Positions 9,750 through 16,283 of a stretch of 64,000 bases of DNA are shown one piece after another (the first letter of the stretch is position 1; each line of letters opens with the position of its first letter). Source of the stretch: Desulfuromonadales bacterium (GTDB lineage: Bacteria; Desulfobacterota; Desulfuromonadia; Desulfuromonadales; Geopsychrobacteraceae); the NCBI GenBank assembly GCA_019429255.1, contig JAHYIY010000009.1, forward strand, positions 51,563-115,562, in the 5' to 3' direction. The notes under the pieces were generated by a model, which searched no databases, was not told the DNA's origin, and was given only the letters and a program-made list of their open reading frames with translations. The translations under genes and the position numbers were made by a program.

Positions 9750-9910
9750 CAAAGCCGACCTCCAGTGGTTGCAATCATCCAACCCCGTCCGAACAGCGAC
9801 TAAATACTATTTTTCCGGGCACCCTGCGTTCACCTTTTTATCATCAGATCACATCTAGACACGAGCTCTGATCATCGTCAATACACGCTTTTTCCGCTAC
9901 GACGGTCAGC

Positions 9911-9957
9911 AAAAAAAGAGCCCAGCTTCATCCCGAAGTGGGCCCGACCACTGGCTC
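9911..9957 (-). terminator. Intrinsic terminator of the GEMM leader
   Basis: On the minus strand, GAGCCAG (9957-9951) pairs with CTGGGCTC (9925-9918) and is followed by seven U residues (9917-9911). An internal CCCACTTCGGG segment can add a smaller helix. It lies between the riboswitch aptamer and the cyclase start codon. Its 5' arm overlaps the GAAG at the 3' end of the aptamer's closing stem. Ligand binding that stabilises the closing stem should therefore compete with termination, which would make this an ON switch (inference). Confidence 0.8.
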
Positions 9958-10036
9958 TTCGGCAACCCGGCTGTCCGCATGGGACCCGTGGCTTTGCGTC
10001 CCCGGATCTCTCCGGGTTTGCTGTTATCGGAAGCTT
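9955..10036 (-). promoter_or_regulatory. GEMM-I class cyclic-dinucleotide riboswitch
   Basis: The minus-strand sequence carries the conserved GEMM-I core in order: AGCAAACC, a GNRA-capped hairpin (CCCGGA-GAGA-UCCGGG), GGACGCAAAGCC, a second hairpin arm, and AGCCGGGUUGCCGAAG, closed by CUUC/GAAG. These elements define the family that binds c-di-GMP or, in a Geobacter-type subgroup, cyclic AMP-GMP. At the position equivalent to G20 of the Vibrio Vc2 aptamer I read A (CAGCAAACC rather than GGGCAAACC); A20 is associated with the cyclic AMP-GMP subgroup. The controlled gene is the GGDEF protein downstream. Recognition as GEMM is firm, ligand identity is not. Confidence 0.87.
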
Positions 10037-10084
10037 ATTAAAAGTCATATAACTGTAGCCTAAATTTACCTGTTGTCAAACCTT

Positions 10085-10207
10085 GATACTTGCGCCAAAA
10101 GCATCAGGTTGGATGGCTAAGCTCAAAGCGCCACATGCAAGGCGCGCCATGGTTGAATAATAAGGCGTACTTACCTACGTCGAAACCGTGAGACGATGGC
10201 GACTGTT
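10085..10207 (+). repeat. Intergenic repeat family B, copy 1
   Basis: This segment is clearly similar to 63865-64000 in the same orientation. Shared blocks are GCTAAGC(T/A)..AAGCGCCA, ATGCAAGGCGCGC, and AAGGCGTACTTACSTACGTCGAA. No open reading frame is conserved between the two. It lies upstream of the GEMM leader on the cyclase's coding strand and abuts MITE copy 2 on the right. It looks like a degenerate dispersed repeat; I cannot tell whether it is mobile. Confidence 0.7.
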
Positions 10208-10210
10208 TTT

Positions 10211-10303
10211 GTAACTATTCACCACTATCCTTGTGAAGGGCCTTTGGGTCCTGTGGCAGGGGTGTTTGTCGCCATGGATGGCGACAACAAGCGGTCATGG
10301 ATG
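10211..10303 (+). mobile_element. MITE copy 2, short form lacking the right end
   Basis: It begins GTAACTATTCACCAC like copy 1, and includes the conserved GTTTGTCGCCATGG...GGCGACAA core and GGTCATGGATGAC. It then loses similarity at about 10303, without a recognisable right terminal repeat. It is inserted beside repeat family B and ends about 40 bases from the stop codon of the crotonase gene. Copy 6 stops at the same internal point, so a short subtype rather than random truncation is possible. Confidence 0.72.
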
Positions 10304-10341
10304 ACGTTCCCAGCATACCTGACCAGATGACCATTATAAAT

Positions 10342-11118
10342 TCAACATTCTTGCCACTGTGGTGGTCGCTTTTCCAGAAAGGCGCTAATCCCTTCTTCAG
10401 CATCACTGCAAGTGGTCAGGGCGGCAAAAAGATCGTCCATATTTTCCAACGCCTGATGGTAAGGCACATCCTGCAACCGTCGCAACCCTTCTTTACCGGC
10501 ACGCAGAGCCAGTGGACTTTTAGCTGTCAGGGTCTGCGCCAGCTTCAGGGTTTCGACCGCCAGCGCATCGTCAGCCACAACCCGATTGACCAACCCCAGG
10601 CGGTGCGCTTCGGTAGCACTTAAGGTCTCACCAGTGAGAATCATTTCCAGCGCTTTTTTACGCCCGACCAGGCGCAGCAGGGGCACTGCCGGACCAAGAC
10701 AGATCAGTCCGACATTGATGGCGGTGGTACCGAATACTGCACTTTGGGTCGCAACCGTCATATCACAGGCAAAAGAGAGGCCGGCACCATTGGCAGCTGC
10801 ATACCCCTGGACGGCGGCAATGGTTGGTTTGTTCAAGCGATTCAGGGTGTGATAAAAGGCATCGATCCGATGGAGAAAGCGCCGCGCTTCGAGGGGCGAC
10901 TTGCCACGAAACTCCTCAAGGGAAATACCAACGCTGAAGTGTTTCCCTTTCGCTTCAACGACAATGACCCGAACCTCTTCATTTTTCTCCAGCGCCCACA
11001 AGCTCTGATCGAGCAGATCAGCAAATTCGGGGGTAAAGGTGTTAAAGGCCTGGGGGCGATTGAGGGTGATGTAACCGATATAATCCTCTACACGACTCAA
11101 AACAGGTATTTCCGTCAT
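10342..11118 (-). CDS. Crotonase (enoyl-CoA hydratase/isomerase) family protein, non-canonical active site
   Basis: A 258-residue crotonase-fold protein; such enzymes act on acyl-CoA thioesters through an oxyanion hole. The fold signatures are present: KHFSVGISLEEF, VQGYAAANGAGLSFACD and ILTGETLSATEAHRLGLVN. In rat enoyl-CoA hydratase the two catalytic residues are Glu144 and Glu164. By alignment they are Gly (ANGAGLS) and Ala (FGTTAIN) here, so hydratase activity is unlikely and an isomerase, thioesterase, hydrolase or decarboxylase role is more plausible. No neighbouring beta-oxidation genes identify a substrate. ATG at 11118 has AGGAGGTCAT upstream. Single-gene unit. Confidence 0.82.
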   Translation of the reverse strand: MTEIPVLSRVEDYIGYITLNRPQAFNTFTPEFADLLDQSLWALEKNEEVRVIVVEAKGKHFSVGISLEEFRGKSPLEARRFLHRIDAFYHTLNRLNKPTIAAVQGYAAANGAGLSFACDMTVATQSAVFGTTAINVGLICLGPAVPLLRLVGRKKALEMILTGETLSATEAHRLGLVNRVVADDALAVETLKLAQTLTAKSPLALRAGKEGLRRLQDVPYHQALENMDDLFAALTTCSDAEEGISAFLEKRPPQWQEC

Positions 11119-11277
11119 AATGACCTCCTCGTAAAGAATAAAGTAAAACAGCGTTAGTATATATTATAATGATCGCCAGTCTATGATCGAATGATCACCT
11201 TTCGGTAACAGAAAAAAATGTTGCAAATTGTCTGTTCTGTATATATTATTATCCGCATATTTAGATGTGGAGGAGTT

Positions 11278-11460
11278 ATGCCGATCTTTGAATACCAATG
11301 CCACCAATGTGAAAAAGTTACCGAAAAGATTCAATCAAAACCGCTAGCCGATATCCCCTGCCCGCTCTGTGCAACCCCGGCCGTACGCAGGATATCACGT
11401 ACGGCACTCAGCAGGTCCGGCAGTCCATGTCGTCCAAATAGCGGAACCGGTTTTACCTGA
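11278..11460 (+). CDS. FmdB-family zinc ribbon protein
   Basis: A 60-residue protein opening MPIFEYQCHQCEKVTEKIQS and containing CxxC (CHQC) and CPLC, the knuckles of the FmdB/CxxC_CxxC_SSSS regulatory-type zinc ribbon. An in-frame upstream start at 11218 exists, but the ATG at 11278 follows a strong GGAGGAG site with short spacing, so I chose it. The C-terminal Ser/Gly-rich tail is typical. These small proteins are common in anaerobes and their role is unknown. It is followed after 78 bases by the selenoprotein gene and likely shares its transcript and terminator. Confidence 0.82.
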   Translation: MPIFEYQCHQCEKVTEKIQSKPLADIPCPLCATPAVRRISRTALSRSGSPCRPNSGTGFT

Positions 11461-11538
11461 GGGTAACCATCAAGGTGGCGTGCCCACTTTGCATCCAGAA
11501 TCGACGACGAACCAATAACCATCACCAGGAGATGCATG

Positions 11539-11826
11539 ATGCTGAAAATCACCGATCTCGCTCGCGACAAGATCAAGGAATTGATGCAGGAACATCCCGA
11601 CAGATACCTGCGGGTTGTTTTTGAAGGCTTTGGCTGAGGCGGCCCCCGCTTGGGGTTGGCTCTGGATGAGCTGAAAAATGACCTGCAGCTTCACACCGTT
11701 AATGACATTGATCTACTGATTGAAGAATCGATCCTGCCCTTTACCCGGGATCGCCAGGTCAACTATATCGACAATCAATACGGTAAAGGATTTTCCATCG
11801 GTACTGTCAGCACTGCTAACTGCTGA
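11539..11826 (+). CDS. HesB/IscA-like selenoprotein (in-frame UGA read as selenocysteine)
   Basis: A 95-residue reading frame of the HesB-like family interrupted only by TGA at 11635-11637. Translation runs MLKITDLARDKIKELM..., VVFEGFG, then UGA, then GGPRLGLALDELK..., ending STANC. The family has Cys at this place (GxGCGGPxLGL), and a HesB-like selenoprotein family with Sec at this site is known. Just after the UGA the RNA can fold a GC-rich hairpin of about ten base pairs around CCCC-GCUU-GGGG, a candidate bacterial SECIS. AGGAG at 11527 gives 7-base spacing to this ATG; another ATG three bases earlier is possible. Predicted role: iron-sulfur-linked or redox protein; exact function unknown. 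Conventional gene callers would split or miss it. Confidence 0.85.
11638..11665 (+). promoter_or_regulatory. Candidate SECIS-like hairpin
   Basis: Starting at the last bases of the UGA codon, the RNA can pair GAG with CUC, then CGGCCCC with GGGGUUG around a short CGCUU loop. One G-G mismatch interrupts the stem. Bacterial selenocysteine insertion elements are hairpins immediately 3' of the UGA with a G near the start of the apical loop. The distance and loop are plausible but were not computed. Confidence 0.5.
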
Positions 11827-11844
11827 TTGAATGACACCTTGAAG

Positions 11845-11882
11845 GCTGCGCGCTCTCCGGTTGCGCGGGCTCGCAGCTTTTT
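11845..11882 (+). terminator. Rho-independent terminator after the FmdB-selenoprotein pair
   Basis: GCTGCG (11845-11850) pairs with CGCAGC (11872-11877), followed immediately by TTTTT (11878-11882). An internal GCGC segment could form an alternative helix. It lies 19 bases past the selenoprotein stop codon, and its presence after the full frame, not after the UGA, supports read-through. Confidence 0.65.
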
Positions 11883-12302
11883 CTCACTATACTCGGCACT
11901 GTCCGTCCAACGAATCGGTTTGCACGCAAATTGCCCATTGGCAAACAGGTAACGTTGGAAATCAAGGGTCGGCGTTCTCAAGCAAGACCGATTCGTACGT
12001 CGCTCACACTAGCTGGCTGACCTATCGTTTCTCTCACAATGACCTTCTGCAGATTATCTTTACTCACCAACACCCACATTGTTGTGTTATCTAAGATCCT
12101 TACAACCTCCCTGCCTCTTGGCAACTACAATATACTGACAGCTTGCGGGGCTACAGCAATGATCACAAAAGTGGTAATATCCACAGTGCATGCAGAGTAG
12201 AATCCAGGACAACTTAACGCAAATCGACCAGGGGTCAATTTATTCTCGGGCAAAAACGACTCGTTACACCATCAACCTCAGCTTAAAGGTAAAAATTTCC
12301 CC
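11883..12302 (+). other. Intergenic region before ygiQ, no gene seen
   Basis: About 420 bases without a coding frame of convincing length, codon use or homology on either strand. I see no MITE core, no riboswitch motif and no clear sigma-70 promoter. ygiQ transcription probably starts within its right half. Confidence 0.5.
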
Positions 12303-14138
12303 ATGATCATCCACCCCCAAGGCTACAATTCACAGCCGTTACCAACCTGCCGGGAGGAAATGTCCAGGCGCGGCTGGGAGCAGCTTGATGTGCTGTTTAT
12401 CAGTGGCGATGCCTATGTTGATCATCCGGCGTTCGGGGTTCCCCTGCTGGCACGGGTGTTGGAAGCTGCCGACTTTCGCGTTGGCGTGATACCCCAGCCC
12501 GACATCAAGCAGCCCGAGCAACTTCAGCGTATGGGGCGGCCACGGCTCTTTGCTGCCATTTCCGCCGGTGCCATGGATTCTATGGTCAACCATTACACCG
12601 CAGCTAAAAAAATCCGCTCTAACGATGCCTACTCACCTGGCGGAAAAGCCGGACTGCGCCCGGATCGTGCCACCATCGCCTATACCGCAGCGGTCAAGGG
12701 GGCCTTCAAAGGTGTTGCGACGGTGATCGGCGGCATTGAAGCCAGTCTGCGGCGACTGGCTCACTACGATTACTGGTCGGATCGGATCAGGCGCTCGATC
12801 CTGGTCGACAGCAAAGCCGACCTGCTCATTTACGGCATGGCGGAAAACACCATCCTCGAGTTAACCCATCGTCTCGCTCAGGGGGAGGATATTTCAGCCC
12901 TTCGCGATATCAGAGGCACGGCTTATCTGGCCGGCAAAGATCATCCGCTTCCAGCCCATTCACTTCCTCTGCCGAGTTTTGAAGACGTGGTTGCCGACCC
13001 ACAGATATATAATATGGCCTTTCGGCTGGCGGCCGAGCAGACCAACCCCTTTGCCGCCGTGCCATTGAACCAGCCTCACGGTGAGCGGCAACTGGTTGTA
13101 AATCCACCGTCTCTGCCCATAAGCGAAGAGGAGATGGATCGCATCTATGCCCTCCCCTTCAGTCGTCAACCCCATCCATCGTACCTGGAGCCGATCCCGG
13201 CCTACCTGCAGATTCGCCATTCGATCACCAGCCATCGCGGTTGCTTCGGCGGCTGTGCATTCTGTGCCATCGCCTCTCACCAGGGCAAACGCATCCAGTC
13301 ACGCTCAATCGCCGCCATCATCAAAGAGGTCGATGCCATTGCCGCGCAGCCTGATTTTCACGGCACCATCAGCGATGTCGGCGGGCCGACAGCCAACATG
13401 TACGGCCTGGCCTGCGGCAACCCCGACCATGAGCGCAGCTGTCGCCGCAGTAGTTGTCTGTTTCCCGAACGCTGTCGGCATCTGCAAACGGATAATCAGA
13501 AGAATGCCGAATTGCTGGCGCAGATTCGTTCCCATCACAAAGTCAAGCACGTTTTCATTGCATCCGGTATCCGCTACGATCTGCTGCCGCTACAGCCTGA
13601 TTATTACGACGCATTACTGGAACATCACATCGGTGGCCTGCTCAAGGTGGCGCCGGAAACCTTTAGTGATCCGGTCAGCCGGGTCATGCACAAACCGGGT
13701 GCTGCGGTATTTACCGCCTTTCTTGATGACTACCGTCAACGTTGTCGGCAAACAGGTCATTTCCCTGGAATCGTCCCATACCTGATCAGTGGTCATCCCG
13801 GTTGCACCCTGAATGACATGATCGATGTGGCCCTCTATCTGCAACGACACCAACTTAAGGTTGAGCAGGTGCAGGATTTCACCCCGACCCCCGGCACCCT
13901 GTCGACCTGTATCTTTCACACCGGTAGCGACCCCTTCAGCGGCACCCTGGTGCACGTGCCGCGTACGGCAAAGGAGAAAAAACTACAGAAGGCACTGCTC
14001 CTTTACCACCGCCCGGAATCCCGTCGCGACATTGAAGAAGCCTTGCACCTGTGTAAGCGTGAAGATCTGGTGACGGTCCTGCTTGACACCCATAATTCGC
14101 ACAGAACCGCTGTTAAACCTCGCAAAAAACGCCGTTAA
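12303..14138 (+). CDS. ygiQ: YgiQ-type radical SAM protein (UPF0313)
   Basis: A 611-residue radical S-adenosylmethionine protein. The [4Fe-4S]-SAM cluster motif CFGGCAFC gives Cys314, Cys318 and Cys321, in a SHRGCFGG context typical of UPF0313. An N-terminal cobalamin-binding-like domain precedes it (VLFISGDAYVDHPAFG), and the C-terminus ends in a Lys/Arg-rich tail. Conserved family blocks include VVIGGIEASLRRLAHYDYWS and GGPTANMYG. The family's substrate has not been established to my knowledge, though it is widespread in anaerobes. Single-gene unit, intact and of normal length. Confidence 0.9.
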   Translation: MIIHPQGYNSQPLPTCREEMSRRGWEQLDVLFISGDAYVDHPAFGVPLLARVLEAADFRVGVIPQPDIKQPEQLQRMGRPRLFAAISAGAMDSMVNHYTAAKKIRSNDAYSPGGKAGLRPDRATIAYTAAVKGAFKGVATVIGGIEASLRRLAHYDYWSDRIRRSILVDSKADLLIYGMAENTILELTHRLAQGEDISALRDIRGTAYLAGKDHPLPAHSLPLPSFEDVVADPQIYNMAFRLAAEQTNPFAAVPLNQPHGERQLVVNPPSLPISEEEMDRIYALPFSRQPHPSYLEPIPAYLQIRHSITSHRGCFGGCAFCAIASHQGKRIQSRSIAAIIKEVDAIAAQPDFHGTISDVGGPTANMYGLACGNPDHERSCRRSSCLFPERCRHLQTDNQKNAELLAQIRSHHKVKHVFIASGIRYDLLPLQPDYYDALLEHHIGGLLKVAPETFSDPVSRVMHKPGAAVFTAFLDDYRQRCRQTGHFPGIVPYLISGHPGCTLNDMIDVALYLQRHQLKVEQVQDFTPTPGTLSTCIFHTGSDPFSGTLVHVPRTAKEKKLQKALLLYHRPESRRDIEEALHLCKREDLVTVLLDTHNSHRTAVKPRKKRR

Positions 14139-14493
14139 CCGGTCTTTTATCTCATTTATGCGCGACAATTTATAGAATCAGGTCTCACCCCAGCCAAACA
14201 AGATGCTAAAAGTATTCAACCCGGGATAAACAAATTCTGTATTTTTTTACCCTAAGTAAAATTATCCTTGACAATTTCTCTCATTTTTTGTTTGTTAGCG
14301 CTGTAAAAAACGCCGTTTTATGTTCTTATAACAATCATCAGGATGATCCATCCGGGCGTGACCCTGAACGAACCATAAACCTTATTCACCCTGAACCACT
14401 TTATCACCTTAACAGTGTTCAACATTTTGATGTCTGCTGAGTTGAACAGACTTCAGACTATCGACTTAAAACTTTTGTAAAGGGATGCCAACG
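14139..14493 (+). promoter_or_regulatory. Upstream region of the acyl-CoA carboxylase operon
   Basis: A 355-base AT-rich spacer with no gene. A perfect -35 hexamer TTGACA lies at 14268-14273, but the best -10 at about 18 bases (TTGTTA) is weak. Nearer the gene, TGTTCAAC (14416-14423) and GTTGAACA (14441-14448) form a perfect 8-bp inverted repeat with a 17-base spacer. This could be an operator or a leader hairpin. No regulator gene is adjacent. Function is inferred only from position and symmetry. Confidence 0.4.
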
Positions 14494-16218
14494 ATGTCAA
14501 ACAACAAAATCAAGCCCTCATTGCAAAACCCCCTCGCCGCCAAAAAACAGGTTGATTTCACTATTCCTGGGGAAATAGCCGGCAAGGCAGGCCCCTATGA
14601 AGAAGTCATGCGTGAAGGGTACGAGCTGATCCAGCGTCCGATCAAGTCGGTCAGCGTTGCCCAGATCGAAAAGCAGCACTTCAAAAAGCGCATGACGGTC
14701 TGGGAACGGATCAACTTCCTGACCAGCCACGAGCCCAACATTCTCTTTCAGAACTGGGGAAAAAATCTTGACGGTGCCTCGCTGGTGACCGGCATCCTGA
14801 ATATCGGTGGCCGTGACGTGGCTATTTACGGACATGATTTCACCGTCCGTGCCGGCTCCATCGATGCCACCAATGGCCAGAAACTGGCACGACTGATGTA
14901 TATGGCCGGCGAAAAAGGAATTCCGCTGATCGGCATGAATGACTCCGCCGGGGCCTTTGTGCCCGCCGGCGTCGGTGGTCTGGACGGTTACGCTGAAGCC
15001 TTTACCGCCCTGCGCAAAATCAGCGGCGTGATTCCGACCATCATGTGCATGTTCGGTTTTAATGCTGGTGGCGGCTCCTACCTGCCGCGACAGGGAAGCT
15101 TTGTCATCCAGCCGGAAGACACCTTTTTCGGCCTGACAGGCCCCGGGGTTGTCAAGTCGGTTCTCGGTGAGGACATCAGCCCTGAGGATCTGGGCGGGCC
15201 CAAGGTTCATGCCGCTTCCGGTGTGACCGACCTGACTGTCTCCGACGAGATGGCCGCCCTGCGGACAGCGGTTCGCCTGCTCAGCTACCTCCCCGACAAT
15301 AACCACAGCATGGCTCACTTCCAGGAGACCAGCGATCCTCTTGATCGCAAAACCTGGGAGATCAACACCCTGTTGAAAAAAGCCTTTAATTCCCCAACCG
15401 GTTTCAATACGCCGTTCGATGTTTCCATCGTCATTCAGCAGATCTGTGACCATGGTGATTACTTTGAGATCCAGCCGACCAGGGCGCGTGAAGCCATTAC
15501 CGCCTTCGGACGGCTTGGTGGTAATGTCGTCGGTTTCGTCGCCAACAACTCTGCCGTCTCCTCCGGCCAGATCGACTGTGATTCAGCTCTGAAAATCGCC
15601 CGTTTTGTGCGGTTCTGCAACATTTACAATATCCCGTTGATTTTCATGGAAGACACCACCGGCTTCCTCCCCGGACGTGAGCAGGAAGCGCGCGGCATTG
15701 TTCAGGCCGGACGTTCCATGCTCGACGCCATCGTCGATGTACGCACCCCCCGCATCCTGCTGATTCTGCGCAATGCTTTCGGTGGCGCCTACGCCTCCTA
15801 CAACAACTATCCGACCGGCGCCGACCTGGTACTGGCTTTACCAACCACCCGGCTGGCGGTTATGGGGCCGGCCGGCAAAGAATTTGTCTACAAAGATGAG
15901 TTACGCAAGCTGCGTGGCTCGGTCAAGGCGCGCATCACACAAGGTACCGGCGAGCGCATCAAGGCCGGCCTTGACGGCGCCGAAGCCAAGAAAGATGCGG
16001 AAAAAGAAGTGGCGGAATGGCTCAGACTTGAAGAGGCCGCACTGAATCAGCGTTACGAAAGAGAACTGATGAATCCGAAAGAAGGACTGGCCCTGGGCTC
16101 CATCTCCTCGCTGGTCATGCCGACCGATCTGCGCAAGGTTTTAGGAGAAAATCTGAACTTCTTCCTGCGCCACTACAAGCCTTCGGCCTGGCAGGGCGTC
16201 CAGCGCGAATTTCACTGA
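14494..16218 (+). CDS. Acyl-CoA carboxylase, carboxyltransferase subunit
   Basis: A 574-residue carboxyltransferase with two crotonase-like halves (about residues 60-330 and 340-570), as in propionyl/acetyl-CoA carboxylase beta chains. Oxyanion-hole and CoA-binding glycines are visible in [33 protein letters not shown] and [14 protein letters not shown]. It would transfer CO2 from carboxybiotin on the next gene product to an acyl-CoA. An ATG at 14485 is in frame, but AAGGG directly touches it; spacing of 9 bases favours 14494. It is 65 bases ahead of the biotin subunit. Acetyl-, propionyl- or another acyl-CoA remains possible as substrate. Confidence 0.88.
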   Translation: MSNNKIKPSLQNPLAAKKQVDFTIPGEIAGKAGPYEEVMREGYELIQRPIKSVSVAQIEKQHFKKRMTVWERINFLTSHEPNILFQNWGKNLDGASLVTGILNIGGRDVAIYGHDFTVRAGSIDATNGQKLARLMYMAGEKGIPLIGMNDSAGAFVPAGVGGLDGYAEAFTALRKISGVIPTIMCMFGFNAGGGSYLPRQGSFVIQPEDTFFGLTGPGVVKSVLGEDISPEDLGGPKVHAASGVTDLTVSDEMAALRTAVRLLSYLPDNNHSMAHFQETSDPLDRKTWEINTLLKKAFNSPTGFNTPFDVSIVIQQICDHGDYFEIQPTRAREAITAFGRLGGNVVGFVANNSAVSSGQIDCDSALKIARFVRFCNIYNIPLIFMEDTTGFLPGREQEARGIVQAGRSMLDAIVDVRTPRILLILRNAFGGAYASYNNYPTGADLVLALPTTRLAVMGPAGKEFVYKDELRKLRGSVKARITQGTGERIKAGLDGAEAKKDAEKEVAEWLRLEEAALNQRYERELMNPKEGLALGSISSLVMPTDLRKVLGENLNFFLRHYKPSAWQGVQREFH

Positions 16219-16283
16219 TTCCGGCGGCCTAACGAACCCGTTGAGTGCTATTTTTCATCACATGAAAATTGGAGATAAAACTC

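Noticed and set aside
11635..11637. TGA as a real stop or a frameshifted pseudogene
   Set aside because: Homology continues in the same frame past the codon, the family has Cys there, no other disruption exists, and the terminator follows the complete frame.
14518..15453. 311-codon frame antisense to the carboxyltransferase
   Set aside because: Shadow frame; the forward gene has all family motifs.
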